Position numbers and translations under genes: made by a program
Notes under the pieces: model-generated
What the model was told of the DNA's origin: nothing
Database searches by the model: none
Seen by the model: only the letters and a program-made list of their open reading frames with translations
In this document: positions 23,964 to 32,191 of the stretch, piece by piece
How positions within the stretch are numbered: position 1 is the first letter of the stretch
How the letters are laid out: each line of letters begins with the position of its first letter
Source: DATKDU01 sp035512595
Lineage (GTDB): Bacteria; Planctomycetota; Planctomycetia; Pirellulales; Pirellulaceae
Reading direction: 5' to 3'
DNA length: 35,023 bases
Assembly (NCBI GenBank): GCA_035512595.1
Contig: DATKDU010000385.1
Span: 1 to 35,023 of the forward strand

Positions 23964-25394
23964 ATGAAACTGCTTAACTGCTTTATCGCATGCATTGCCG
24001 CCGTGCTGGGCCTGACTGCCGCCGCCTTTGGCGAGAACGTCGATCTCTCGACCGTCCCCAGCCGCGAGACGGTCCAGCTCACGATCTACAACAGCGAGGA
24101 CATCACGCTCGTCCGCGAGAGGCGCAAGGTCACATTCAAAAAAGGAGTTAATCCCCTTCAGTTCTCCTGGGCCAATACGCTCATCGACCCGTCGAGCGTC
24201 GAATTAAAATTCCTGACCAGTGTCGACAAGCTCGATGTGCTCGATACGACCTTCCCGCATGCCAAGCCGCAGATGCTGTACTGGAATGTGCAGAGCGAGC
24301 TCGACGGCGAAGCGACCATCCAGATCACCTACTTCACCAGCGGCATTACCTGGAGCGCGGACTATTTGTGCGTTGCTAATGCCGACGAGACGCAAATGGG
24401 CTTTGAGGGCTTCGTCCGCGTGTTCAACAACTCGGGGGAGGAATATGAAGACGCCCAGGTGCGGCTGGTGGTCGGCACGATTAACCTGGTAGAGAAGATC
24501 GCCCAGCTCGCGCAGATTCCGATCAGCGACGTGGCCAAGCTGGCCGACCAAGCCCAGACGGAGCTGCGGCGGAAGGCGGCACTGACGTTCATGAACGCAC
24601 CGGCGCCGATGGCCGCAGGAATGGGCGGCGCCCCTGGCGGCGGCGCTCCCAAAGAGATCGTCAAGGAAGGGCTGAGCGAGTATTTCATCTACACGATCGA
24701 AGGGACCGAGACGATCGCCAATGGCTGGAGCAAGCGGATGCGGTCGTTCGAAGGGCAGACGGTGCCGTTCAAGATCCAATACCGCTACCGGCCGCAAGAA
24801 TACGGCGAGGCACTCGTGCGGATGTATCTGCTGACGAACGACGAGGACTCGAAACTCGGCACGACGCCGCTCCCCGACGGCACCGTCCGCGTCTTTCGCG
24901 ACAACGGCCGGGACGGACTTTCGTACCTGACGCAGCAGCAAATCAAGTACGTCCCGATCGGCGACAAGATCGAGCTGAATCTGGGCCCCGATCCGGAAGT
25001 GATCTTCGAGCTGATCAAATTGAGAGTCTTCCGCAGCGATTTGTGGCTGCAAATCCACGGTCAGACGGAGATCCGCAAGATCGGCGGCGACGGCGTCGTG
25101 ATGAAGGTCGAAAACGCCTCCCTCGTCGGCTGGGACGATCACGAGATTTACGCGCAGCGGATTCGCAACTACACCGCCAAGGAGATCGACGTCGAGATTC
25201 GCCGGGCCTTTCCTGGGCACGTGATTTTCAAAAGCCAGCTCGAGCCGACGCTGCACGACTACCAGACGGTCCAAATCATGACCAAGGTGGCCGCCGGCAA
25301 GCGGAGCGACCTGCTGTTTGAAATCGTGCGCCTGCAAGGGACGAGCGCCAAGCAGAACAACGTGACGCTGGAGACGGCGGAGGTGACGCCGTGA
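23964..25394 (+). CDS. DUF4139-domain secreted protein, copy B
   Basis: 476 aa from ATG 23964, set by AAGGAG at 23950-23955. A signal peptide covers about residues 1-23 (LLNCFIACIAAVLGLTAAAFG). The mature protein starts ENVDLSTVP and shows the DUF4139 pattern: LTIYNSEDITLVRE, the SWANTLIDPSSV block, ITYFTSGITWSADYLC, and FNNSGEEYEDAQVRLVVG. Residues about 190-230 form a Pro/Gly/Met-rich linker (APAPMAAGMGGAPGGG), followed by EYFIYTIEGTETI and beta-rich repeats. It is almost identical to copy C apart from the signal peptide and linker. The stop overlaps the GTG start of copy C by 4 bp. Confidence 0.85.
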   Translation: MKLLNCFIACIAAVLGLTAAAFGENVDLSTVPSRETVQLTIYNSEDITLVRERRKVTFKKGVNPLQFSWANTLIDPSSVELKFLTSVDKLDVLDTTFPHAKPQMLYWNVQSELDGEATIQITYFTSGITWSADYLCVANADETQMGFEGFVRVFNNSGEEYEDAQVRLVVGTINLVEKIAQLAQIPISDVAKLADQAQTELRRKAALTFMNAPAPMAAGMGGAPGGGAPKEIVKEGLSEYFIYTIEGTETIANGWSKRMRSFEGQTVPFKIQYRYRPQEYGEALVRMYLLTNDEDSKLGTTPLPDGTVRVFRDNGRDGLSYLTQQQIKYVPIGDKIELNLGPDPEVIFELIKLRVFRSDLWLQIHGQTEIRKIGGDGVVMKVENASLVGWDDHEIYAQRIRNYTAKEIDVEIRRAFPGHVIFKSQLEPTLHDYQTVQIMTKVAAGKRSDLLFEIVRLQGTSAKQNNVTLETAEVTP

Positions 25395-26800
25395 AGCGAC
25401 TTTGCCTTGCCATAACCCTGGTTGCCGTCGCCGCATCCTCGGCGATGGCTGAAAACGTCGATCTCTCGACCGTCCCGGCCCGCAGCAGCGTGCAACTGAC
25501 GATCTACAACAGCGAGGACATCACGCTCGTCCGCGAGACCCGCGTCGTGACCTTCAAAAAGGGGATCAACCCGCTCCAGTTCTCCTGGGCCAATACACTC
25601 ATCGACCCGTCGAGCGTGGAGCTGAAGTTTCTGACGAATGCCGACAAGCTCGACGTGCTCGATACGACCTTTCCGCATGCCAAGCCGCAGATGCTCTACT
25701 GGAACGTGCAGAGCGAGCTCGACGGCGAAGCGACCATCCAGATCACGTACTTCACCAGCGGCATTACCTGGAGTGCCGACTATTTGTGCGTTGCCAATGC
25801 CGACGAGACGCAGATGGGTCTGGAGGGCTTCGTGCGGGTGTTCAACAACTCGGGGGAGGAATACGAAGACGCCCAGGTGCGGCTGGTGGTCGGCACGATC
25901 AACCTGGTGGAGAAGATCGCCCAGCTCGCCAGCGTGCCGATGGCCGAAGTGGAAAACCTGGCGCAGGACACGCGGCAATCGCTGCGTTTGCAGGCCGCCG
26001 GCCGGATGATGAATCGCATGTCGGGAGTCAGGGACGCCCAGGGGCGCGACTTAGCAGAAAAGGCGATCGTCAAGGAAGGGCTGAGCGAGTATTTCATCTA
26101 CACGATCGAGGGAACCGAGACGATTCCAAACGGCTGGAGCAAGCGGATGCGCTCCTTCGAGGGGCAAACGGTCCCCTTCAAGATCCAATATCGCTACCGG
26201 CCCCAAGAGTATGGCGATCAACTCGTGCGGATGTACCTGCTGACCAACGACGAGGCATCCAAACTCGGCACGACGCCGCTGCCCGACGGGATCGTCCGCG
26301 TGTTTCGCGACAACGGCCGGGACGGGCTCTCGTATCTCACGCAGCAGCAGGTCAAGTACGTCCCCATCGGCGACAAGATCGAATTGAACCTCGGCCCCGA
26401 TCCGGAGGTCATCGTCGAGCTTGTCAAGCTCCGCGTTTTTCGCAGCGATCTGTGGCTGCAAATCCGCGGGCAGCGGGCACTGCGCAAGATCGGCGGCGAC
26501 GAAGTCGTAAGAGTGGAGAACGCCACGCTCGCCGGCTGGGATGACCACGAGATCTACACGCAGCGAATCCGCAACTACACGGACAAGGAAATCGACGTCG
26601 AAATCCGCCGGGCCTTCCCCGGCCACGTCATTTTCAAGAGCCAGCTCGAGCGAACCCTCCACGATTACCGGACCGTCCAAATCAAGACCAAGGTCGCTGC
26701 GGGCAAGCGGAGCGACCTCTTGTTCGAGATCGTCCGCAAGCAGGGGACGAGCGCCAAACAGAACAATGTGACGCTGGAGACGGCCGAGATAAAACCGTAA
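25391..26800 (+). CDS. DUF4139-domain secreted protein, copy C
   Basis: 469 aa from GTG 25391, overlapping the stop of copy B (GTGA), so translational coupling is likely. A signal peptide covers about residues 1-20 (LCLAITLVAVAASSAMA). The mature N-terminal and C-terminal parts match copy B nearly residue for residue. The linker differs, here SLRLQAAGRMMNRMSGVRDA in place of the Gly/Pro-rich stretch. This pattern points to tandem duplication with later gene conversion of the flanking domains or relaxed linker evolution. Function is unknown; the proteins may form hetero-oligomers in the cell envelope. It converges with cysK. Confidence 0.85.
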   Translation: MKRLCLAITLVAVAASSAMAENVDLSTVPARSSVQLTIYNSEDITLVRETRVVTFKKGINPLQFSWANTLIDPSSVELKFLTNADKLDVLDTTFPHAKPQMLYWNVQSELDGEATIQITYFTSGITWSADYLCVANADETQMGLEGFVRVFNNSGEEYEDAQVRLVVGTINLVEKIAQLASVPMAEVENLAQDTRQSLRLQAAGRMMNRMSGVRDAQGRDLAEKAIVKEGLSEYFIYTIEGTETIPNGWSKRMRSFEGQTVPFKIQYRYRPQEYGDQLVRMYLLTNDEASKLGTTPLPDGIVRVFRDNGRDGLSYLTQQQVKYVPIGDKIELNLGPDPEVIVELVKLRVFRSDLWLQIRGQRALRKIGGDEVVRVENATLAGWDDHEIYTQRIRNYTDKEIDVEIRRAFPGHVIFKSQLERTLHDYRTVQIKTKVAAGKRSDLLFEIVRKQGTSAKQNNVTLETAEIKP

Positions 26801-26810
26801 GGCGGGCACT

Positions 26811-26831
26811 GGACAGGTTGAAAACCTGTCC
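26811..26831. terminator. Hairpin between convergent DUF4139 copy C and cysK
   Basis: GGACAGGTT (26811-26819) pairs with AACCTGTCC (26823-26831) around a 3-nt loop, in a 37-bp gap between two converging stop codons. There is no T-run. The position suggests a bidirectional transcription end; the sequence resembles a dispersed REP-type palindrome. Confidence 0.6.
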
Positions 26832-26837
26832 TACGGA

Positions 26838-27800
26838 TTACTCCGGAAACAGCTTCGTCGAGAGATAACGCTCCCCCAGGTCCGGCAGCACGACCACGAC
26901 CAGCTTGCCGGCATTTTCCGGCCGCTTGGCCACCTCGATCGCGGCCCAGGCCGCCGCGCCGCTGGAAATGCCGCAGAAAATTCCTTCTTTCGTGGACATC
27001 TGGCGGGCGGTCTCGGCCGCGTCTTCGTCGCGGACCTGGACCACCTCGTCGATGACATCGACGTTGAGGACGTCGGGGATGAAGCCTGCGCCGATTCCCT
27101 GGATGGTGTGCCGCCCCGGCGCCAGCGGCTGGCCGGCGCGCTTCTGCGTGATCACCGGGCTGTTGACCGGCTCGACGGCAATCGCCTGCATGCTCGGCTT
27201 GCGTTTTTTGATGACTTCCGACACGCCCGTAATGGTTCCGCCCGTGCCGACGCCGGAGATGAGGATGTCGATCTTGCCGTCGGTATCGCGCCAGATTTCT
27301 TCGGCCGTCGTCTTGCGATGGACCTCGGGGTTGGCCGGGTTCTTGAACTGCTGCGGCATGAAGTAAACATTGGGATCGCTCTTGGCGATCTCTTCCGCCC
27401 GCCGCACCGCCCCCGGCATTCCCTCCGCCGCCGGCGTGAGGATGATCTCGGCTCCCAGCGCCTTGAGCAGCCGCCGCCGCTCGATCGTCATGCTCTCGGG
27501 CATCGTCACCGTCAGCTTGTATCCCCGTGCGGCACAGACATAGGCCAGGCCGATCCCCGTATTGCCGCTGGTCGGTTCGATGATGATCGTGCTGGGCTTG
27601 ATCTTGCCGTCCCGCTCGGCAGCGTCGATCATCGACTTGGCGATGCGGTCCTTGACGCTCCACAGCGGGTTCATGTTCTCCAACTTGGCGACGACCGTCG
27701 CCACGCAGCCTTCGGTCACGTGGCGGAGCTTGACCAGCGGCGTGTTGCCGATGCACTGGGTGATTTCGCTATGAATGCCGGCGGGGAGGGTAGCGGTCAT
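26838..27800 (-). CDS. cysK: Cysteine synthase (O-acetylserine sulfhydrylase)
   Basis: 320 aa. It makes cysteine from O-acetylserine and sulfide. The PLP lysine is Lys50 in NPLWSVKDRIA. The PTSGNTGIGLA loop that holds substrate and the GTGGTITG phosphate-binding loop are both present, as is a late ISSGAAAWA segment. The normal CysK C-terminus ends in an Ile that docks into CysE; this protein ends LFPE, so that interaction is not evident. No other sulfur gene is adjacent. CysM or cystathionine beta-synthase-type enzymes share the fold, but length and motifs fit CysK. Confidence 0.94.
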   Translation of the reverse strand: MTATLPAGIHSEITQCIGNTPLVKLRHVTEGCVATVVAKLENMNPLWSVKDRIAKSMIDAAERDGKIKPSTIIIEPTSGNTGIGLAYVCAARGYKLTVTMPESMTIERRRLLKALGAEIILTPAAEGMPGAVRRAEEIAKSDPNVYFMPQQFKNPANPEVHRKTTAEEIWRDTDGKIDILISGVGTGGTITGVSEVIKKRKPSMQAIAVEPVNSPVITQKRAGQPLAPGRHTIQGIGAGFIPDVLNVDVIDEVVQVRDEDAAETARQMSTKEGIFCGISSGAAAWAAIEVAKRPENAGKLVVVVLPDLGERYLSTKLFPE

Positions 27801-28508
27801 GGCGTTCGATCATGAGAAAAAAGGGAGCGGTGGATGGACAGCCCGATTGGCGAAGTATAGCAGCTTCCCGAAAAACGGGTCAACGCAACCCGGCGAGGGG
27901 TGGTGGTCGGTTTTGCCCCGAAAAAATCCAGAGTCGAGGGGAAACCGGGACAGTTGCCTTTCGAGGGCTGGTTCTCTCTACGTAACCTAGCCGGAGAGAA
28001 ATAGAAATGACCCACAAGCATTTACCGATACTCAAAACGAAAGCTGGCCAGCGGTGAGCGATTGCCAATCTATTTGGGCCAGCTAGGCAGGCAATCAGCC
28101 CTGTCTGCGAGCTTCGCGAGCATTCAAGTGCCACCCTGGCGGAACACGCCGGCAGAATATGCGAAGACCTCGCGGGCCGCTCTGCACGTCGGGAAGAGGC
28201 GGTTGAACGGATTGCGAACAGAAGCGATTTTGGGGCGTTACGGTTTGCTGGGATTCGCCTTTTTGTCGCCGCCTGCTCGCCTTCTTGTCCCGTTCCTCCT
28301 AGTGTCTGCGCTGGCCAGAGGCCGAAAAAAAATGTGTTCGTGCGAGCTTGACCGTGGCGCAATGTGTCTGTACGCTAGGACTTCCGATCCATGTGAAATT
28401 TAGCACGAACACCAGTTTTTGCTCGGGAACGGAATCTGCGGGCTAGGATTGAGCAACGGAATCCTGGCGCGTTGACTCGCTGCTTGGCCCTTTCTACTTG
28501 GTGGCCCC
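27801..28508. other. 708-bp gap without a supported gene
   Basis: Candidate ORFs on both strands give low-complexity or mixed translations with no family resemblance. The cysK promoter should lie near 27800-27900 on the minus strand; the region there is AT-richer. No long palindrome comparable with the others was found. It may contain decayed sequence at the border of the accessory region. Confidence 0.5.
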
Positions 28509-28985
28509 ATGTCGTCGGCAGCTTCGGCACAGAACCTTGACGACCTAATTGAACTGCACTTCGAGGACGACACCGGCAAGGTCCGGGTTACTCCGTCCGA
28601 TAAATCGCTATTGCTTTTGTCCGTCGAAGAAGCGATTTCGGCGTGCCGTGCGTTCAAGAAACAACTGGAATTCAAAAACCAATTTGACCAGCTTATCAAC
28701 ACCCTTGGCGTCTGGCTGAAAGCTAGACGCGAGCGTATCGCGCAGGCATTTCTGACAACGCGCGATGCCGGACTGCTTCTCTTGATCGTCACCAAGTCGG
28801 CCGCCTACGACGAAACGATTGAAACAGACATTACGGAGCTAGACATTCAGGTTGCCAACGATACGGATTATCACTTGATCGATCTCAGCATCCTGGCGAT
28901 TCCAGACTGCCCGCAGGAATCCGTACACTCTTTCCTGTCCAGAAAGATGATGTTGAGGTACGTGATCGATGGCGACCGAAAGTGA
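28509..28985 (+). CDS. Unknown 158-aa protein, first of an overlapping pair
   Basis: Not recognised. It is a soluble protein of mixed alpha/beta character: an acidic N-terminus (LDDLIELHFEDDTGKVRVTP), a helical middle (EEAISACRAFKKQLEFKNQFDQLINTLGVWLKARRERI), then strands (GLLLLIVTKSAAYDE, TDYHLIDLSILAI). No signal peptide or membrane helix is seen. The last 17 bp overlap the next gene in another frame, so the two are surely translated together. The VWLKARRERIAQAFL segment might be a binding or dimerisation helix. By gene order it could be the partner (antitoxin-like or adaptor) of the HEPN-like protein downstream. Base composition is lower in GC than the core genes. Confidence 0.75.
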   Translation: MSSAASAQNLDDLIELHFEDDTGKVRVTPSDKSLLLLSVEEAISACRAFKKQLEFKNQFDQLINTLGVWLKARRERIAQAFLTTRDAGLLLLIVTKSAAYDETIETDITELDIQVANDTDYHLIDLSILAIPDCPQESVHSFLSRKMMLRYVIDGDRK

Positions 28986-29409
28986 CCACATTGCGTGCGC
29001 CAACCGCACGCAACGCACGATCGTTCATCTCTTGTCGGACTCAGCCGTCCATTCTCCCTGGATCGCGACCGCAGCCTTTTACAAGGCAGTTCACGTAGTC
29101 GAGGCTGTCTTTGCTAACGACAAGTCGGTTGCCCACACGTCGAATCACGGCGAGCGCGAACAAGCGCTGAAGCGTCAGCGGAAATACGACCACATCTGCC
29201 GTAACTTCCTGCCTCTATGCCGAGCATCAACGAATGCTCGTTACCTTCTGTCGTGCCGTTGCTTTGACGAGTACCTCAGTCCAAATGACGTCATCGCCAA
29301 ACTGCTGAAGCACCACCTTCATCAGGTCGAGAAGTCGGCACTTCAGTTTCTCACCAAGCCTGGTGAATTGGTAAGCATTCACGCTGCATTCTCTCCACCA
29401 CAGACTTAA
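28969..29409 (+). CDS. HEPN-like small protein, second of an overlapping pair
   Basis: 146 aa, all helical in prediction. It has the pattern AAFYKAVHVVEAVFA, then H-x3-H-x2-R (HTSNHGERE, with His56, His60, Arg63), then ASTNARYLL, which is a recurring arrangement in HEPN-fold proteins (roughly 'YKxxHxxEA ... HxxH ... ARY'). A possible R-x5-H (Arg69-His75) could be the RNase motif of toxic HEPN proteins, but the spacing is uncertain. It overlaps the preceding gene by 17 bp. HEPN proteins commonly act as RNases in toxin-antitoxin or phage-defence modules; others merely bind nucleotides or RNA. The assignment to HEPN is from pattern only. Confidence 0.6.
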   Translation: MATESDHIACANRTQRTIVHLLSDSAVHSPWIATAAFYKAVHVVEAVFANDKSVAHTSNHGEREQALKRQRKYDHICRNFLPLCRASTNARYLLSCRCFDEYLSPNDVIAKLLKHHLHQVEKSALQFLTKPGELVSIHAAFSPPQT

Positions 29410-29498
29410 CGTACTGCAGAAAGTCGGACAAGTTTAGGATTTCCCTGACGGCCCATCAAAACCGACCTCGACCCCGCGGCGGTGAGCGGCCGGCGACA

Positions 29499-30371
29499 TC
29501 AGGGGAGATTCACCGGCATCCCATCGCTGGGATTGGAAAGCAGGATCAATTGCTGCTTGGGCGTGTTCTTGTCGATGGCGCGCACCGACCCGTCCGCCAT
29601 GGCCACATTGACGACGTTGACCGTGTCGCTATCCAGCGGCTGGTCGGGCGTCCAGACAGCCGGTTCCGCCCAGGATCGCGTGTTTCCCTTGACCTCCACC
29701 AGCACCATCGTGTTGCTCGTCCCGTCGCGGCAGTCGGCGAACGTTCGCTTCCCGTCGGCGCCGAGCAGCGATTGCGGCCCGCCGACGAACAGGTAGTCAG
29801 TCGTCCCTGGCGCCGGATTGGGCGAGTTCGGGTTTCTGAGGAACGCCAGGTCCGTCATCGACAAACCGCGATTTTCGTCGGCATCCCACGGCTTGGTGAG
29901 ATCGAACTGCCGGTAGATTTGGTCCTGTTCGAGAAACGGAAGCAGGAGCACCATGCCGCTATACAGCGGCTTGCCGCTGCCATCCTTGACCACGGCCGGA
30001 GGGAGCTCGTTGTACATGTCGTGGTACATGTGAATGGCAATCCCCATCTGCTTCAGGTTGTTGGCGGACTGCATCCGCCGGCCCGCCGAACGGGCCTGCT
30101 GGACCGCCGGCAAGAGCAGGGCGACCAGAATGCCGCCGCACACGACCAGGACCCCCACCACGGCGACCAGGCCGATGATGACGGCCGTCAACACTCCGCC
30201 GGCCGCTGCTCCCCCGGCCGCAGCGCCGGAGATCCCTCCCGACGGCGGCAGCGACGGCGCGGGGATGGTGATGGTCTTGCCGCAAGCGGCGCACGGTCCG
30301 CTCTGGCCGGCAAATTGATCTGCCACCGTGGTGGATTTGCCGCAGTGCGGGCAGGAAAAGGCGATGGGCAT
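29499..30371 (-). CDS. DUF1559 membrane protein with N-terminal zinc ribbon
   Basis: 290 aa. Residues 7-10 (CPHC) and 27-30 (CAAC) form a zinc ribbon. A hydrophobic segment (about 50-87, with VIIGLVAVVGVLVVCGGILVALLLPAVQQ) acts as a membrane anchor and runs into the A-R-x-x-x-R-x-x-x-x-N-N-L-K-Q block that opens DUF1559, a domain greatly expanded in planctomycetes and related in layout to type II/IV pseudopilins. The C-terminal half has the DGTSNTMVLVE motif and the closing MADGSVRAI. The ribbon would lie on the cytoplasmic side and DUF1559 outside. Function is unknown. It is transcribed away from the long gap upstream. Confidence 0.88.
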   Translation of the reverse strand: MPIAFSCPHCGKSTTVADQFAGQSGPCAACGKTITIPAPSLPPSGGISGAAAGGAAAGGVLTAVIIGLVAVVGVLVVCGGILVALLLPAVQQARSAGRRMQSANNLKQMGIAIHMYHDMYNELPPAVVKDGSGKPLYSGMVLLLPFLEQDQIYRQFDLTKPWDADENRGLSMTDLAFLRNPNSPNPAPGTTDYLFVGGPQSLLGADGKRTFADCRDGTSNTMVLVEVKGNTRSWAEPAVWTPDQPLDSDTVNVVNVAMADGSVRAIDKNTPKQQLILLSNPSDGMPVNLP

Positions 30372-30680
30372 GGGCCGGGAAGGGAAAGAGGACCGATCTA
30401 TCGCGCACGATCACTGCCCTGTTTTATAGCGGTGTTCGCTCGCGCCACGCAAATCTTAATTTTTAACCGGCGAGGCCCGGCCGGCGCGAAGGAGTCACCT
30501 TCCTGGCCCCTGACTCCTTGCCCCTGCTTGCGCCACAAGAGCTAACCAAACGGCTGAATCGGCCGCAAGTGCTTGCGCCGCCAGGGTTTCCTCCGTTCTT
30601 GGCCGCTGCCCCGCACAAGACTTTAGCAGAGGCCAAAGCACGACCAGTCGCGGCCCGCGGATGCCGCGGCAACAGCCGGA

Positions 30681-30712
30681 CGTTTGACACCAAGGCGGGG
30701 GTCTGTCAAACG
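30681..30712. repeat. Hairpin CGTTTGACA ... TGTCAAACG
   Basis: A 9-bp perfect stem with a 14-nt loop that is rich in G. No gene is attached. Part of the palindrome-rich gap. Confidence 0.7.
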
Positions 30713-31048
30713 CCCCGGCACTCGGCGGCGCCTGCGAGCGACGCAAGAGCGCGAAGGGGTGGGGGGGAGTAGGACTTACGTCGCGTCCTGGACCGGGCGC
30801 GTCGGCGCAAGGGCAGTCTGTATACATACTTCCACTCATCCGTCCCGCCCTCCCGCCGCCGCAAGTGACTTAAGACAGATTGTCTGAAGGCAATAACCCT
30901 TTTGGGGGGGGCCAGCCGGGGAGCGTATCGCGGCAGGCCCATGGAGAGATTCAATTGTCAAAGACCAAACGGGGCGCGGTGCCCCGTGCTCTCATTCTAC
31001 GCGTCTAGTGGCTTTTTGTCCATATCTCGCGCGAGAAAAAGTTTGACC

Positions 31049-31104
31049 GGTCGCGGACGGGAGTCCGCTCCTACAAATGTAGGAGGCGACTCCTGTCGCC
31101 GACC
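31049..31104. repeat. 27-bp-arm inverted repeat
   Basis: The arms 31049-31075 and 31078-31104 pair at most positions around a 2-nt loop (core CTCCTACA-AA-TGTAGGAG). Such a near-continuous stem suggests a REP/MITE-like mobile hairpin. Confidence 0.85.
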
Positions 31105-31196
31105 AGACTTCCCCTCTCGACCGTCGCGCGGCCGCTGACCCTCCTCTTCCTCCGCACCGCTCCCTCGCGTCCCCTGGAAGACCGCTCCGTCCCCGG

Positions 31197-31243
31197 CCCC
31201 GAAGCCCAACTGCGGCGTCCGGTCTCGACGGGGGGGCAGGTTT
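31197..31243. repeat. Dispersed direct repeat, copy 1
   Basis: Begins CCCCGAAGCCCAACTGCGG and ends GGGGGGGCAGGTTTA. It matches copy 2 at 31896-31946 in order, with small differences. It is followed by a GGGATAGGGTTGGGGTGAGGG stretch that is echoed after copy 2. The two copies flank the small zinc-ribbon gene. Confidence 0.85.
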
Positions 31244-31483
31244 AGCAACTCCCTGTCCCGCGGGGATAGGGTTGGGGTGAGGGTGTGCGGAATGTAGTCC
31301 TCTCGCTCCGCGAGGGACATCTTGCGAGCGGCCGGTTTTAGCCCCGCTGACTCACTTGACGATCTAGCGGCAGCCGCCAAGGCCGTTGAAAAGAAGTTGT
31401 TTTATCCACCACGTCCGGCTAGGATCGTCGGTACATTCGTACGCGCCAACCATCGCACGTATTCTTTGCCTTAGGTGTTGCTG

Positions 31484-31789
31484 ATGGCTCTCATTCGATG
31501 TCCAGAGTGCAAGGCGCAAGTCTCGGACAAAGCTGCGAGTTGCGTGAAGTGCGGATTTCCAATCGGTAGCCAGACGTCATCTCGGCGCTATCCGCGCACG
31601 CCCCGAGGGTCGGTCGGCCCGTGTCCCGCATGCGGAAGCCAGTTCACGCATGATACCGTTGAAAAGGCACGCGCGAAGGACGGTTTCTTCGGCGCCCTAG
31701 GAGTGAGGCTAGGTTCCAAATTAGCCGGAAAGGGCCGTTTCGCTTGCACAAAATGTGGGCACCGCTGGGAGTTTGGGGCAAAAGCCTAA
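31484..31789 (+). CDS. Small double zinc-ribbon protein
   Basis: 101 aa from ATG 31484; an upstream GTG at 31475 would only add MLL. It opens with MALIRCPECKAQVSDKAASCVKCGFPIG, a zinc ribbon (Cys6, Cys9, Cys20, Cys23) typical of bacterial zinc-ribbon proteins. A second ribbon follows with CPAC near residue 47 and CTKC near residue 88, the latter in FACTKCGHRWEFG. Between them lies a basic linker. Likely a nucleic-acid- or protein-binding factor, but the target is unknown. It is isolated in a repeat-rich region, with direct repeats on both sides. Confidence 0.8.
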   Translation: MALIRCPECKAQVSDKAASCVKCGFPIGSQTSSRRYPRTPRGSVGPCPACGSQFTHDTVEKARAKDGFFGALGVRLGSKLAGKGRFACTKCGHRWEFGAKA

Positions 31790-32191
31790 CGGATAGCGTT
31801 ACACGCAAAGAATACGGCGACGAGTGCGTCCGGGTCAGTAAACTGAGGAGACTGAACCACGGCACTCTTGCGCCAAGTCCTTTGACCGCACGCCCCCCCG
31901 AAGCCCAATTGCGGTGACTGGTTTCGACGGGGGGGGGACAGGTTTAATTCTCCCGCTCCCGCTGGGGAGAGGCCAGGGTGACTGTCGTTCTTAGCCAGAG
32001 GCAAACTTGCCTCCGGGCTTCGGCTGGGGTGAGGTGTGCCCCCGTTGCACGACGCCCTGTGGGCGAATAACCATTGCATGTCTAAGTTGGGCATGTCACA
32101 ATGTTGCGGCTGAATTTTCGCCGAATGACGGCCGGCCGCCCAGGCGACCCATACTGGGCACTCGGGCATTTCTAACGCGTGAAGTCGACGC
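31790..32191. other. 402-bp gap upstream of the methyltransferase
   Basis: No gene is supported. It holds dispersed repeat copy 2 and a GGCTGGGGTGAGG segment. The promoter of the methyltransferase-ATPase pair should lie at its end; no clear boxes are seen. Confidence 0.5.
31896..31946. repeat. Dispersed direct repeat, copy 2
   Basis: Begins CCCCGAAGCCCAATTGCGG and ends ACAGGTTTA, corresponding to copy 1 at 31197-31243 with substitutions and a two- to four-base insertion in the G-run. Confidence 0.85.

Larger units (their letters stand above)
30372..31483. other. 1.1-kb repeat-rich gap
   Basis: Several ORFs exist on both strands but give Arg/Pro/Ala-rich translations with no family match. 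The gap is a patchwork of hairpins: CGTTTGACA/TGTCAAACG (30681-30689, 30704-30712), the 27-bp stem at 31049-31104, a perfect TCTCGCGCGAGA palindrome (31025-31036), and a dispersed repeat copy at 31197-31243. The promoter of the DUF1559 gene should be near 30372-30450, an AT-richer stretch. Confidence 0.6.

Noticed and set aside
27880..28362. 160-codon minus-strand ORF in the gap after cysK
   Set aside because: No ribosome-binding site, no recognisable domain and mixed composition; more likely non-coding or decayed sequence.
27801..28508. Riboswitch or T-box before cysK
   Set aside because: No conserved core of a SAM, S-box or T-box leader is visible upstream of cysK on the minus strand.
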